This document shows positions 1-12,427 of a stretch of DNA of 64,000 nucleotides, one piece after another (position 1 is the first letter of the stretch; the number at the start of each line of letters is the position of its first letter). This stretch comes from Candidatus Kinetoplastibacterium crithidii (lineage in GTDB: Bacteria; Pseudomonadota; Gammaproteobacteria; Burkholderiales; Burkholderiaceae_B), in the NCBI GenBank assembly GCA_027557655.1, contig CP064915.1, forward strand, positions 1 to 64,000, read 5' to 3'. The position numbers were made by a program, and so were the translations under genes. The notes beneath the pieces are model-generated. The model was given only the letters and a program-made list of their open reading frames with translations. It made no database searches and was not told where the DNA came from.

Positions 1-1437
1 ATGAATAATTTTTGGTTGACATTTATTGCTCAAATGGAGAAGGATTTGCCTCCTCAACAAATAAATGCATGGATTAAACCATTAGAGCCACTTTCTTTTA
101 ATGAAGCAGAAAACATCTTGACTATTTTAGTCCCAAATAGGTTTAAGTTAGATTTAGTTAGGAAAAAATTTAGTAATCAAATAGAGAAAATTGCTTATGA
201 ATGGTTTAAGAAACCAATAAAAATTATATTTGAATTACCATCCAGTGATAGATCAAAATCTTTTCATGAAAGTGATCCTGTTTCTAAGGACAAAAATGTT
301 AATAGTGATTTAAATAGCATTTATTTAACTGGAGAAACCACAAGTGTTTCACAAATTGATAACAATACATTAAACACAAGAAATGTTTCGGAAAATGTAG
401 GAATTTATTATGAAAAATCAAAGTTAAATTCTATCCTTACATTTGATAATTTTGTTACTGGCAAGGCAAATCAATTAGCTAGAGCTGCCGCATTGCAGGT
501 TTCTGAAAATCCTGGTATATCCTATAATCCTTTGTTTTTGTATGGAGGAGTTGGTCTAGGTAAGACCCATTTGATTCATGCTGTTGGTAATTCAATGATA
601 TCTGATAAATATAGTGTGAAAGTTAGATATGTACATGCCGACCAGTATGTTTCAGATGTTGTGAAGGCTTATCAAAGAAAGGCATTTGATGAATTTAAGC
701 GATATTATCATTCCCTTGATTTGTTATTAATAGATGATATACAATTTTTTTCTGGAAAAAATAGGACTCAGGAAGAATTTTTCTATGCATTTGAGGCTAT
801 GGTAGCTCAGCATAAGCAGATTATTATCACGAGCGATACTTATCCAAAAGAACTGTCAGGAATAGATAGTAGATTAATTTCTAGATTTGATTCTGGATTA
901 ACTGTAGCAATAGAACCTCCTGAACTAGAAATGAGAGTAGCTATTCTTTTACGTAAGGCATCTACGGAAAATATTCCTATGCCAGAAGAAGTAGCTTTTT
1001 TTATTGCGAAACATCTTCGTAGTAATGTTCGTGAACTTGAGGGAGCATTAAGAAAAGTATTAGCATATGCACGTTTTCATGGTCGTGATGTATTAACTGT
1101 TGATGTTTGTAAAGATGCTCTTAAGGATTTATTATCCGTTTCTAACGGTCAAATTACAGTTGAAAATATTCAGAAGACAGTTGCAGATTTTTATAAAATT
1201 AAAGTTGCTGACATGTATTCTAAGAGAAGACCAGCTAATATTGCTATGCCTCGTCAAATTGCTATGTATCTTGCTAAAGAACTTACTCAAAAGAGTTTAC
1301 CTGAAATAGGTGATTTGTTTGGAGGAAGAGATCATACTACAGTGTTACATGCTGTAAGGAAAATCTCAGAGGCTCGTATAAAACAATCTGACCTCAATCA
1401 TACCTTACATGTTTTGGAACAAACCCTAAAGGGCTAG
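1..1437 (+). CDS. dnaA: Chromosomal replication initiator protein DnaA
   Basis: DnaA binds DnaA boxes at oriC, forms an ATP-dependent filament and opens the duplex for helicase loading. The 478-residue protein is full length. It has an N-terminal domain I (about 1-80), a low-complexity linker rich in N, S and T (about 80-140), an AAA+ core with Walker A GGVGLGKT (182-189) and Walker B LLLIDD (241-246), and the C-terminal domain IV helix-turn-helix signature [11 protein letters not shown] (441-451). The window opens on its ATG, so its promoter and any origin lying upstream are outside the view. dnaN follows after 2 bases, so the two are almost certainly co-transcribed. Confidence 0.98.
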   Translation: MNNFWLTFIAQMEKDLPPQQINAWIKPLEPLSFNEAENILTILVPNRFKLDLVRKKFSNQIEKIAYEWFKKPIKIIFELPSSDRSKSFHESDPVSKDKNVNSDLNSIYLTGETTSVSQIDNNTLNTRNVSENVGIYYEKSKLNSILTFDNFVTGKANQLARAAALQVSENPGISYNPLFLYGGVGLGKTHLIHAVGNSMISDKYSVKVRYVHADQYVSDVVKAYQRKAFDEFKRYYHSLDLLLIDDIQFFSGKNRTQEEFFYAFEAMVAQHKQIIITSDTYPKELSGIDSRLISRFDSGLTVAIEPPELEMRVAILLRKASTENIPMPEEVAFFIAKHLRSNVRELEGALRKVLAYARFHGRDVLTVDVCKDALKDLLSVSNGQITVENIQKTVADFYKIKVADMYSKRRPANIAMPRQIAMYLAKELTQKSLPEIGDLFGGRDHTTVLHAVRKISEARIKQSDLNHTLHVLEQTLKG

Positions 1438-1439
1438 AG

Positions 1440-2552
1440 ATGAAATTTTTACAAACAAATCGAGAACATTTAATAAAGACCCTATCTAGTATAGTTGGTA
1501 TTGTTGAAAGACGAAATACTATGCCCATCTTATCTAATGTTCTTATGAAGAAAAATAGTAATAATTTATCATTTATTACTACAGATATAGATATACAAAT
1601 GACAACTTATGCTGATTTTGGGGTATCTGGAGATGATGATAAAGCAACTACTGTTGGAGCTCGTAAGTTGCTAGAGATTTTAAAAGCTTTGCCTGAAATG
1701 AGCAAAGTCATTATTGAAATGCTTCCTGGAAAAATTAATGTTTTATCAGAGAAGAGTAGGTTTACTTTACAATCTTTGGATGCTAATGATTTTCCTGTTA
1801 TGTATAGTGATGATAGTTGGGATATTTTTGTAAAGATGTCTCAGGTAGCATTAAAAAGTTTGTTAAATATGGTTTATTTTTCTATGGCTCAACAAGATAT
1901 AAGATATTATCTTAATGGTATGTTGTTAGTTTTTGATAATGGTAAAATTAGTGCGGTGGCAACTGATGGACATAGACTTTCTTATAATTCTATATTGACA
2001 AATTCTTTTAAAGGTTACAAAGAAGTTATCATTCCTAGGAAAACAGTTTTAGAAATACAAAAATTGTTACAGGAAAATGATGAGGAACTGTCAATTGCTG
2101 TATCAGGTATGCAGATTAAATTTTGTTTCCGTGATATAGAACTTATATCAAAATTAGTAGAAGGTAAATTTCCAGATTTTGTAAAAGTAATACCCCAAGA
2201 CTATACTAGACATTTTGAAATAGATAGAGATCTTTTTCATGGATCTTTACAGAGAGCTGCTATATTGACGAATGATAAATTTAAAGGGATTAGATTTCAA
2301 TTTGCTTTAAATTCTTTCAAAATATCATCTTCTAATGCTGAACATGAAGAGGCTCATGAAGAGTTGGATATAGATTATCCATATGAACCTTTTGATGTCG
2401 GTTTTAATGTTAGTTATTTGCTAGATGTCATTTCTAATATTAAGTCAGATAGTTTGGTTTTATCAGTTAATCCTGATAGCAATTCTTCGATTTTGATTAC
2501 TCTTCGTGGAAATGATAATTTTAAATATGTAGTTATGCCAATGCGTATTTAA
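1440..2552 (+). CDS. dnaN: DNA polymerase III beta subunit (sliding clamp)
   Basis: The beta clamp is a dimeric ring that tethers DNA polymerase III and other partners to DNA. At 370 residues it has the usual length. The N-terminus MKFLQTNREHLIKTLSSIVG and the internal TDGHRLSY stretch (third-domain type motif) are family hallmarks, and the C-terminus ends VVMPMRI, close to the usual VMPMRL ending that shapes the partner-binding pocket. It starts two bases after the dnaA stop and precedes gyrB by about 50 bases, the standard dnaA-dnaN-gyrB order of Bordetella-like bacteria (recF is not between them). Confidence 0.98.
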   Translation: MKFLQTNREHLIKTLSSIVGIVERRNTMPILSNVLMKKNSNNLSFITTDIDIQMTTYADFGVSGDDDKATTVGARKLLEILKALPEMSKVIIEMLPGKINVLSEKSRFTLQSLDANDFPVMYSDDSWDIFVKMSQVALKSLLNMVYFSMAQQDIRYYLNGMLLVFDNGKISAVATDGHRLSYNSILTNSFKGYKEVIIPRKTVLEIQKLLQENDEELSIAVSGMQIKFCFRDIELISKLVEGKFPDFVKVIPQDYTRHFEIDRDLFHGSLQRAAILTNDKFKGIRFQFALNSFKISSSNAEHEEAHEELDIDYPYEPFDVGFNVSYLLDVISNIKSDSLVLSVNPDSNSSILITLRGNDNFKYVVMPMRI

Positions 2553-2584
2553 TTGTGTAATTGTCTATTATTGGATTATTTTAA

Positions 2585-5065
<2,481 letters not shown>

Positions 5066-5066
5066 A

Positions 5067-5906
5067 TTATATATTGGCTAGTTCTTCAGTCAATTGAATA
5101 CTTTTAGATATAGTTGCTCCTTGTGCTTCTATTTCTAAAAGAAAGTCTTTTGTTTGTTTTTCGAAACCACTCACTGAGCTCATGCAATCATGTAAAATTA
5201 CAATTTTTTTTATTTCTTTAGGATTAAGATATTTACAGAAATGTTCCAATGTTTTTTTTATGCAATGACTGCTCGCTTCACCAGCTATTATTAGAATATC
5301 GGATTCTTTTACAAATGATAAAACTTGGTTATTATCTATTTCTTTATTTGATAAAGTAGACATAAATATCCCTGATACTGCACTATATTGTTCTATTAAT
5401 GGGTTTAATCCTTTCATTATGATATTGATATTTTTCAGGTTAGATCTTTCCCATTTCGTGTAGGCTTTGTTTATAGCATAATGAATATTATGTCCCCAAG
5501 TGCCTATTTGACAATGGACTGGCCAGGCAATTAGATTCTCTGAATAATGTTTTTCTAGATGTTTTAAATATTTGTAAGAATATTGTTGTAAATTATAATT
5601 TTTTGGTATAACAACTCCATTTTCTACATCTTCTGACTTTATAAGTTTAAATGGTTTAATCTCACTTCCATCCTCATTTTTCCAGAAGCTTGTAAGTGAG
5701 ATATCTATTCCGTAATGACTATCCATAGTAATCATTATATCTGATATATTTCTGATATTATTCTCTATGAATATAGATAATCTTTCCATATCATAATATG
5801 CTCCTGGTACAGACAAAGAAGGTTTTTCTTTACTACTATTATAACCAGTTGGCAAAGCACAAAAATCATTTTGAGGATCTATTATTAACAAATGTATTTT
5901 TTTCAT
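5067..5906 (-). CDS. Nicotinamidase-like cysteine hydrolase (isochorismatase superfamily)
   Basis: A 279-residue hydrolase of the isochorismatase/nicotinamidase fold. The putative catalytic triad is visible: Asp10 in IDPQNDFC, Lys165 in IIMKGLNP and Cys215 in GEASSHC. A metal-site-like MDSH (61-64) and WPVHCQIGTWG (128-138) resemble the nicotinamidase WPVHCxxGTxG motif. Nicotinamidases convert nicotinamide to nicotinate for NAD recycling; the substrate here is inferred, and it is longer than PncA (about 210 residues), so another amide is possible. No signal peptide is seen, so it should be cytosolic. It is convergent with gyrB and lies 9 bases downstream of topB, so it is probably co-transcribed with topB. 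Confidence 0.8.
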   Translation of the reverse strand: MKKIHLLIIDPQNDFCALPTGYNSSKEKPSLSVPGAYYDMERLSIFIENNIRNISDIMITMDSHYGIDISLTSFWKNEDGSEIKPFKLIKSEDVENGVVIPKNYNLQQYSYKYLKHLEKHYSENLIAWPVHCQIGTWGHNIHYAINKAYTKWERSNLKNINIIMKGLNPLIEQYSAVSGIFMSTLSNKEIDNNQVLSFVKESDILIIAGEASSHCIKKTLEHFCKYLNPKEIKKIVILHDCMSSVSGFEKQTKDFLLEIEAQGATISKSIQLTEELANI

Positions 5907-5915
5907 ATAAAGTCC

Positions 5916-8384
5916 TCAGTTTTTGTTTTTGTTTGATTTCTCAAATTCAAATGCTACTTTATCTTTTTTTATAACGAGAAATGCTTTAAATTTTCTACGG
6001 GTTTTTGCGGAAATAAAACCATCTAGTAAATCTGTACGTTTTTCATTAAGCAATTTTATAACTTGATCTTTTGATATTTCTTGTTGAAGAATTTCTTTAT
6101 TTAATTTGAAACTACAATGATTTACTTCTGATAAATAACCTTCGCATAAATAACTAGATTCATTTTCAAAAACAGGAAGATTACATTTGGGGCATTTTCC
6201 TAGAATTTTGCCTTCAGATTTATCAATAATAGAGTTTTCAATTTTTTGTGGTGTATTGTTAAATACGAATTCTAATTTATAATCCTCATTAATTTTTAAT
6301 ATGGCACTAAATGGTTTAAAGTTTTTGCTAATAAAATTATCTAAAGGTCCAATTTTTTTATTTCTTATTAGCTCTTCGACCTCTTCTAATTCAAAAGTTC
6401 TTCCACTAGGATATTTACTTATAGAAAAGTCACAACTGAGACATGAATATCTACGATAATTCTCTTTTATTACTCCATTACATTTAGGACAATTACTTTT
6501 TAATGTTGCATAATCTCCAGGAATATTATTATTTTCATATTCTTTTGCTTTTTTTACAATATTTTTCGTCATATTGATGATATCTGACATAAATTTTGAA
6601 CGTTCTAATTTATTTTGTTCTATTTGTTTTAATTTATGTTCCCATTCTCCTGTTAACTCAGGAGATGTTAGTTCTTTAACTTCTAAACCAGATAAAAGAG
6701 TCATTAATTGAAATGTTTTTGATGTAGGAATAAGATCCTTACCTTCTCTTCGTAGATAATTTTCTGTTAATAAACCTTCTATAATAGAGGCTCTAGTTGC
6801 TGGTGTTCCTAAACCTCTTTCATTTATTGCTTCTCGCAATTCTTCATCGTTTATAAATTTACCAGCTCCCTCCATTGCTGACAATAATGTTGCTTCATTA
6901 TATCTTGCAGGTGGTTTTGTATATAGCTTATTTAAGTCAATAGAATGAGTTAAAACATTTTCATTTTCTTGAATGGAGATTAATCTTTCTTTAGTTTCAT
7001 TTTTACTTTTTTCATATATAGATAACCAGCCTGGTTTTGTTAGAATTTTTTCCTCAGTTTTAAAAGTATGCTCATTGACTTTTGTTAACCTTATAATATT
7101 TGTATATTCAGCTGGAGGAAAGAATATTGCTAAAAATCTTTTTAAAAGCAGAAAATATAATTTATACTCAAGTTCATTTAATTTATTTGGTATTTGTAGG
7201 GTTGGTATTATGGCAAAGTGATCTGATACCTTTTTATTATCAAAAATCCTTTTATTTGGCTGAATCCATTTGTTATTAGTAATTTGTAGAGCGCAATTAG
7301 TTAAATGATTTTCTATTAGTTTGGGTTTGTTTTCTACTATAGATTGCATAATATCATTTACAGTTTCTATATAGTCTTCTGGTAAATATCTAGAATCTGT
7401 ACGTGGATATGTTATTGCTTTATGTTTTTCGTATAATGCCTGAGCTAAGCTGAGAGTTGTTTTTGCTGAAAAGCCGAAATTATGATTAGCTTCTCTTTGT
7501 AAAGAAGTTAAATCGTATAAAGAAGGTGGTAATTGTGATATAGATTTAGTTTTTTCATTTGCTACACCTAATTGATTAATGCATTCTTGTTTGATTCTTT
7601 CTGCTTCTAATTCAGTCCATATTCTAGATTCTTTATTCTCAGCATTAAATTCATCTTTTTTAAACTTTGTATTTATCCATTTTGCATTATAAAAGCCATT
7701 TTTTGTATTAAAAGTAGCTAATATTTCCCAATAATCTTTTGGAATAAATTTTCTAATTATATTTTCACGATTATTAACTATAGCTAACGTAGGAGTTTGC
7801 ACTCTTCCAACTGTTGTTTTAAAGAAACCACCTTCCTTGCTATTAAAAGCAGTCATTGCTCTAGTGCCATTAATTCCCACTAGCCAATCAGCTTCTGCTC
7901 TTGATCTAGCTGCATATTCAAGAGGTTTAAGTAGCTCATCATTTTTCAGATTATTAAATGCTGTGCAAATAGCATTTTTAGTCATTGATTGTAACCATAG
8001 TCGAAATATTGGTTTTTTTGTTTTAGAAAACTGAATTATGTATTTGAATATTAATTCACCTTCTCTTCCTGCATCACATGCATTTATGATGGACTCAATA
8101 TCTTTACGTTTTATGAGTTTAATAAGAGCTTTTAGACGTTCTGATGATTTTTTATCTGTTGGTACTAATTCAAAGCTAGTAGGTATAACAGGTAGATTTG
8201 TGAAACTCCATTTTCCTTTAATTGGATCATTAGATGCTGTTAAACTTAATAAATGTCCTATACTGGATGATATTACATAATTTGCATTTTCATATACATC
8301 AACATCACGTTTAAAATTTCCAAGCGATTTCGAAATATCAAGTGCAACTGAAGGTTTTTCAGCAATGATCAACTGTTTTTTCAT
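5916..8384 (-). CDS. topB: DNA topoisomerase III
   Basis: Type IA topoisomerase that decatenates DNA and resolves recombination intermediates. The TOPRIM domain shows IIAEKPSVA (Glu9) and DAGREGE (104-110). The active-site tyrosine is Tyr326 in ITYPRTDSRYLP. The C-terminus carries two zinc-ribbon-like units: Cys632, 635, 648, 651 and Cys731, 734, 747, 757, each followed by a TopIII-type C-terminal repeat (FELEEVEELIRNKKIGPLDNF-like). At 822 residues it is longer than the E. coli enzyme (about 650) because of these repeats, as in several beta-proteobacteria. It is the upstream member of a two-gene minus-strand unit with the hydrolase at 5067. Confidence 0.95.
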   Translation of the reverse strand: MKKQLIIAEKPSVALDISKSLGNFKRDVDVYENANYVISSSIGHLLSLTASNDPIKGKWSFTNLPVIPTSFELVPTDKKSSERLKALIKLIKRKDIESIINACDAGREGELIFKYIIQFSKTKKPIFRLWLQSMTKNAICTAFNNLKNDELLKPLEYAARSRAEADWLVGINGTRAMTAFNSKEGGFFKTTVGRVQTPTLAIVNNRENIIRKFIPKDYWEILATFNTKNGFYNAKWINTKFKKDEFNAENKESRIWTELEAERIKQECINQLGVANEKTKSISQLPPSLYDLTSLQREANHNFGFSAKTTLSLAQALYEKHKAITYPRTDSRYLPEDYIETVNDIMQSIVENKPKLIENHLTNCALQITNNKWIQPNKRIFDNKKVSDHFAIIPTLQIPNKLNELEYKLYFLLLKRFLAIFFPPAEYTNIIRLTKVNEHTFKTEEKILTKPGWLSIYEKSKNETKERLISIQENENVLTHSIDLNKLYTKPPARYNEATLLSAMEGAGKFINDEELREAINERGLGTPATRASIIEGLLTENYLRREGKDLIPTSKTFQLMTLLSGLEVKELTSPELTGEWEHKLKQIEQNKLERSKFMSDIINMTKNIVKKAKEYENNNIPGDYATLKSNCPKCNGVIKENYRRYSCLSCDFSISKYPSGRTFELEEVEELIRNKKIGPLDNFISKNFKPFSAILKINEDYKLEFVFNNTPQKIENSIIDKSEGKILGKCPKCNLPVFENESSYLCEGYLSEVNHCSFKLNKEILQQEISKDQVIKLLNEKRTDLLDGFISAKTRRKFKAFLVIKKDKVAFEFEKSNKNKN

Positions 8385-8715
8385 ATAAATCCAAATTAGT
8401 AAGTATAAATAATGAGCTATTTAACTATTTTAGTAAACAAATTATCGCTTGTTTTTGAGAAATGTCAGTTTACTATAATTTTTTGGAGGGTATAGTTCAC
8501 TCTATTAATCTTTATTAACAAAATACATTATCTATGTTAACGTAATCTTCTTTTTAGTAAAATTAATTTTTTTATTATTTATTTTATGTAACTATATGTC
8601 TAACATTATTATAAATAATTTCAATTAACTATATAGTTACATTTTATAATTTTCAATGAAAATATATTGATTGAATTGTAACTTATTACATTATTAACTT
8701 TGTGGTAGAAATATT
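8385..8715. other. Intergenic region between divergent topB and argD, with a 12-bp inverted repeat
   Basis: 331 AT-rich bases without a credible gene. It must hold the promoters of topB (minus) and argD (plus). The only structure I can point to is the perfect inverted pair ATGTAACTATAT (8586-8597) and ATATAGTTACAT (8631-8642), separated by 33 bases. A related 11-mer, TATAGTTACAT, also lies upstream of argS. No tRNA or leader peptide was recognised. Confidence 0.6.
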
Positions 8716-9909
8716 ATGGAATTTAGTAAATTTGATGTTAGTTCTCTTATGGAAATAACTAAACGTCCAGATTTGTTATTTGTTAAGGGATCTGGATCTT
8801 GGTTAGAAGACCAAAATGGAAAACGTTACCTAGATTTTATACAAGGATGGGCTGTTAATTGTTTAGGTCATTCTTCTCCAGAAATGGTGCTAGCTTTAAG
8901 AAATCAATCGCAATTATTAATTAATCCTTCACCTGCTTTTTATAATATACCATCTATAAATTTAGCTTCTCGTTTAACTCATAATTCTTGTTTTGACAAA
9001 GTTTTCTTTGCTAATAGTGGAGCAGAAGCAAATGAAGGAGCTATTAAGCTAGCAAGAAAATGGGGGCAAATTCATAAGAATGGAGCATATAAAATCATTA
9101 CTATGAAAGATAGCTTTCATGGTCGTACTATAGCTACTATGTCAGCATCAGGAAAGCCAGGATGGGATACAATTTTTGCACCTCAAGTAGATGGTTTTTT
9201 AAAGGCCGAAATAAATAATATATCATCTGTTGAATCCTTAATAGATGATAATGTTGTAGCTATTATGTTAGAACCAATACAGGGTGAGGCTGGTGTTATT
9301 CCTGCACATATTGAGTTTTTAAAAGATCTGAGAAATCTTGCTGATAAATATAATTTATTACTAATAGTAGATGAGGTACAGACTGGTATGGGTAGAACAG
9401 GTAAACTGTTTGCATACCAATATTCTGATATTGAACCAGATATTATGACGCTAGGTAAAGGTATAGGAGGAGGTTTGCCTTTATCAGCTTTACTAGCACG
9501 TGAAGAGGTTTGTGTATTTGCTCACGGTGATCAAGGTGGTACATATAATGGTAATCCTTTATGTACAGCAGTTGGATTAGCTGTATTTGATATTATAAGT
9601 AAGAAAGAATTTTTGGATTCTGTTTTGAGAAAAGCAGATAGATTATCTAATGGATTAATATATTTATCTCATAAATATTCATTATTAGGAGAAAGAGGTT
9701 TTGGTTTATTAAGAGCCTTAGTATTATCTAGTAATGATGCTAATAATATTGTTGAAGAAGCTAGAAATTTAACACCAGAAGGATTATTATTAAATGCTCC
9801 AAGACCTAATTTATTACGTTTTATGCCCTCATTAAATGTAACAGATGCAGAAATAGATCTTTTGTTAGAGAAACTAGACTATATTTTTCAAAAAATAATT
9901 AAAAAATAA
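8716..9909 (+). CDS. argD: Acetylornithine aminotransferase (class III PLP aminotransferase)
   Basis: PLP-dependent transfer of an amino group from glutamate to N-acetylglutamate semialdehyde, a step towards ornithine and arginine; family members can also act on succinyl-diaminopimelate. The 397-residue protein has GWAVNCLGHSSP, ANSGAEANEGAIKLAR, SFHGRT, the cofactor Asp in LLIVDEVQTGMGRTGK (Asp219) and the PLP-binding Lys248 in TLGKGIGGGLP. It stands alone on the plus strand and is followed by a hairpin at 9930-9968. In the trypanosomatid symbionts this gene's product is thought to belong to a shared ornithine route (family knowledge, not shown here). Separation from related ornithine/GABA aminotransferases rests on overall resemblance. 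Confidence 0.88.
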   Translation: MEFSKFDVSSLMEITKRPDLLFVKGSGSWLEDQNGKRYLDFIQGWAVNCLGHSSPEMVLALRNQSQLLINPSPAFYNIPSINLASRLTHNSCFDKVFFANSGAEANEGAIKLARKWGQIHKNGAYKIITMKDSFHGRTIATMSASGKPGWDTIFAPQVDGFLKAEINNISSVESLIDDNVVAIMLEPIQGEAGVIPAHIEFLKDLRNLADKYNLLLIVDEVQTGMGRTGKLFAYQYSDIEPDIMTLGKGIGGGLPLSALLAREEVCVFAHGDQGGTYNGNPLCTAVGLAVFDIISKKEFLDSVLRKADRLSNGLIYLSHKYSLLGERGFGLLRALVLSSNDANNIVEEARNLTPEGLLLNAPRPNLLRFMPSLNVTDAEIDLLLEKLDYIFQKIIKK

Positions 9910-9929
9910 AAAATTTTATTCATTATTTA

Positions 9930-9968
9930 AGAATCTAATACTTTTTTTAAGAAATAGTATTAGATTCT
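9930..9968. terminator. Hairpin between convergent argD and dsbA, overlapping the dsbA 3' end
   Basis: Perfect 13-bp inverted repeat AGAATCTAATACT (9930-9942) and AGTATTAGATTCT (9956-9968) with a 13-base loop. The right arm lies inside the last dsbA codons. Neither side has a strong U tract, so it is terminator-like and may serve both converging transcripts, rather than being a textbook intrinsic terminator. Confidence 0.5.
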
Positions 9969-10594
9969 GAACGGTATTTATTAATTAAGTTGTTTATCTC
10001 TTCTATAGTATCAATATAATTATTACCAGCTAGTGTTGGTGATGTTAAATATTTCCCACCTATAATAAAAATAGGTATTTCTTTTACATTGCAAAAATGA
10101 AAAAGATTATTCGCTTGTTTCATTTTTATTTCAATTCCGAAAGAATTGAATACTTTATTAAATTTATTAATAGAAATTTGATGTTTTAATAACCAATTTT
10201 CTAGGTTCTTTTGTTTTTTAAAGAAAAATCTATCTTTTTTAGTAGTATTAAATATTTCTATATTAAGTTCTGTTCTATTAATAGATTCAATAGTAAAGTA
10301 AATTTTTTGTAATTGTTGCGTATAATTATTAGTAGCAATTGGTATTCTTATTATTTTTATATCATTCTGAATGTTTTTAGACCATTCATTTAAATATAGT
10401 TCTATTTCATTACAGTGTTTACACATATAAGAAAAAAATTCAATAATCTCTATTGAATTTTCTTGTGATATAGGTATTGTAAAATCTAATATTTCATATT
10501 TATTTTTAGCTGCATAGGAAATATTAGAAAAAATAAAACAATATAATACTATTGTTAGTATAATTAATTTTCTAAAAATAGATAATCTATTCAT
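9947..10594 (-). CDS. dsbA: Periplasmic thiol:disulfide interchange protein DsbA
   Basis: A secreted thioredoxin-fold oxidase that makes disulfides in periplasmic proteins. Residues 1-28 form a signal peptide (hydrophobic core LIILTIVLYCFIF, cleavage near SYAA). The redox motif is Cys58-Lys59-His60-Cys61 within FFSYMCKHC, and the conserved cis-proline is Pro174 in KEIPIFIIGG. Length (215) fits Bordetella-type DsbA. The lysine replaces the usual proline of CPHC, which should shift the redox potential; an extra Cys168 is also present. It lies next to argS, as in Bordetella, but the SPOR-domain gene normally between them is gone (only 84 bases remain). Confidence 0.85.
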   Translation of the reverse strand: MNRLSIFRKLIILTIVLYCFIFSNISYAAKNKYEILDFTIPISQENSIEIIEFFSYMCKHCNEIELYLNEWSKNIQNDIKIIRIPIATNNYTQQLQKIYFTIESINRTELNIEIFNTTKKDRFFFKKQKNLENWLLKHQISINKFNKVFNSFGIEIKMKQANNLFHFCNVKEIPIFIIGGKYLTSPTLAGNNYIDTIEEINNLINKYRSESNTIS

Positions 10595-10678
10595 ACTTTT
10601 GAAGTATTCATTTTAAATATTATTAGATATTTTTATAAATATAAACTTATATTTCAAGTAAATAGTTAGTAACAATTA

Positions 10679-12373
10679 TTACATTTCTTCAGGTATAGAT
10701 ATCCCTAATAAATTTAGACCATTTCTTAATACTTGTAATATAGCGTTTATCAAACGTAGTCTAGCTAGTTTCAAGTTTTCTTGCTCTACGATAACATGTT
10801 CTGAGTTATACCATGAGTGACAATCTGCAGCACATTCTTGCATCCAGAATGCGATGAGATGTGGTGATAACTCATCAGCTGCTTGTTTTATTAAAGAAGG
10901 AAATTCAGATAAGCGTTTTATCAAATTTATTTCAGAAGAACTTGTTAGGAGATTAGTATCAGATTTTTGAATTAAAGCAAATTTTATATTTGCTTTTTTT
11001 AATATCGAATTTAATCTTGCATAGGCATATTGTATATAGTAAACAGGATTTTCTTCTTTTTGAGAAATTGCTAGATCTATATCAAAAATAAATTCTGTAT
11101 CTGCACGACGTTGTATAAGAAAGTAACGTGCAGCATCACGACCTACCCAATTTATCAGATCTCTCATGGTAACGTATGTACCTGATCTTTTAGAGATTTT
11201 TATTTCTTCACCATTACTAATAATTTTTACCATTTTATGTAGAACATATTGAGGATAGTCCTTTGGTATTTTGTTTGATAATGCTTGTAATCCTGCACGC
11301 ACACGAGAGACTGTTCCGTGATGATCGCTACCTTGTATATTTATTGCTTTATGAAATCCTCTATCCCATTTTGTTTTATGGTAAGCTACATCCGGTACAA
11401 AATATGTATAGCCACCATCATTACTTTTACGCATTACCCTATCTTTATCATCACCAGTAAGAGCAGTTGTTTTTAGCCAGAGAGCACCTTCATACTCATA
11501 AGTGTAGCCACTATTTATCAGTGCTTGTACAGTTTTTGCTACTTTGCCGGAAGTATATAAAGAACTTTCTAGGTAATAATTATCAAATATCAAACCAAAA
11601 GATTTTAGGTCTATATCTTGTTCTTTACGTAAGTAGGCAATAGCGAATGTTTGAATATCATTTAAGGAGTCTATGTTACCAGATGCTATAGTTTTTGAAC
11701 CATCAATATTATCTATAGATTCTTTATTGATAAAAGCTTTAGCAATATCTATAATATACTCACCATGATATAGGTCTTTATTTTTAGGTTCTGTTATATC
11801 AAAATCTATATTTTTGGCTCTTAACTGTACACTTATAGCTAAATTATGTATTTGATTACCTGAGTCATTATAATAAAACTCACTGACGACATTCCATCCT
11901 ACTGCTTTATAAATCTCGCAAATGGCACTACCTAATGCTGCTTGCCTTGCATGACCAACATGTAATGGTCCTGTAGGATTGGCTGATACAAATTCTACTA
12001 ATACATTTTTGTCTTTTGAGTTATTTTTAGTGTGACCGTATTTGTCACCATTTAGCTCTATTTCAGCAAATACTTCCATTATGGCTTCTTTGCTAATATA
12101 AAAATTAATAAATCCAGGTTTAACAATTTCTATTTTAGAAATAATTTTTTTGCCATCTGGGTATTCATTGAATTTATCTACAATACTTTGTGCTATATCC
12201 ATAGGATTTTTATTGATTTTTTTTGCTATGCGCATAGCTATATTAGTAGATATATCGCCATATAATTTTATCTTTGGTTTTTCTAAAATTATTTCTATAC
12301 CACTATTAGGTACCAAATCATTAACTGTGGATTCAATGATATTTTTTAATATTTTTTTTTGATTTGGAAGCAT
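10679..12373 (-). CDS. argS: Arginyl-tRNA synthetase
   Basis: Class I aminoacyl-tRNA synthetase charging tRNA-Arg. The 564-residue protein has the N-terminal Add-1-like domain (GIEIILEKPKIKLYGDISTN), the HIGH-type motif in SANPTGPLHVGHARQAALG, the KMSKS-type loop KISKRSGTYVTMRDL, and the C-terminal DALR anticodon-binding domain ending LLGISIPEEM. Both signature loops look intact, and the length fits the family (E. coli 577). It reads towards dsbA. A cognate tRNA-Arg(CCG) is encoded at 61644. Confidence 0.97.
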   Translation of the reverse strand: MLPNQKKILKNIIESTVNDLVPNSGIEIILEKPKIKLYGDISTNIAMRIAKKINKNPMDIAQSIVDKFNEYPDGKKIISKIEIVKPGFINFYISKEAIMEVFAEIELNGDKYGHTKNNSKDKNVLVEFVSANPTGPLHVGHARQAALGSAICEIYKAVGWNVVSEFYYNDSGNQIHNLAISVQLRAKNIDFDITEPKNKDLYHGEYIIDIAKAFINKESIDNIDGSKTIASGNIDSLNDIQTFAIAYLRKEQDIDLKSFGLIFDNYYLESSLYTSGKVAKTVQALINSGYTYEYEGALWLKTTALTGDDKDRVMRKSNDGGYTYFVPDVAYHKTKWDRGFHKAINIQGSDHHGTVSRVRAGLQALSNKIPKDYPQYVLHKMVKIISNGEEIKISKRSGTYVTMRDLINWVGRDAARYFLIQRRADTEFIFDIDLAISQKEENPVYYIQYAYARLNSILKKANIKFALIQKSDTNLLTSSSEINLIKRLSEFPSLIKQAADELSPHLIAFWMQECAADCHSWYNSEHVIVEQENLKLARLRLINAILQVLRNGLNLLGISIPEEM

Positions 12374-12427
12374 AATCTATATTTTTTAATGCAAATTTAT
12401 TATATGTATAGTTACATCATATAATAT

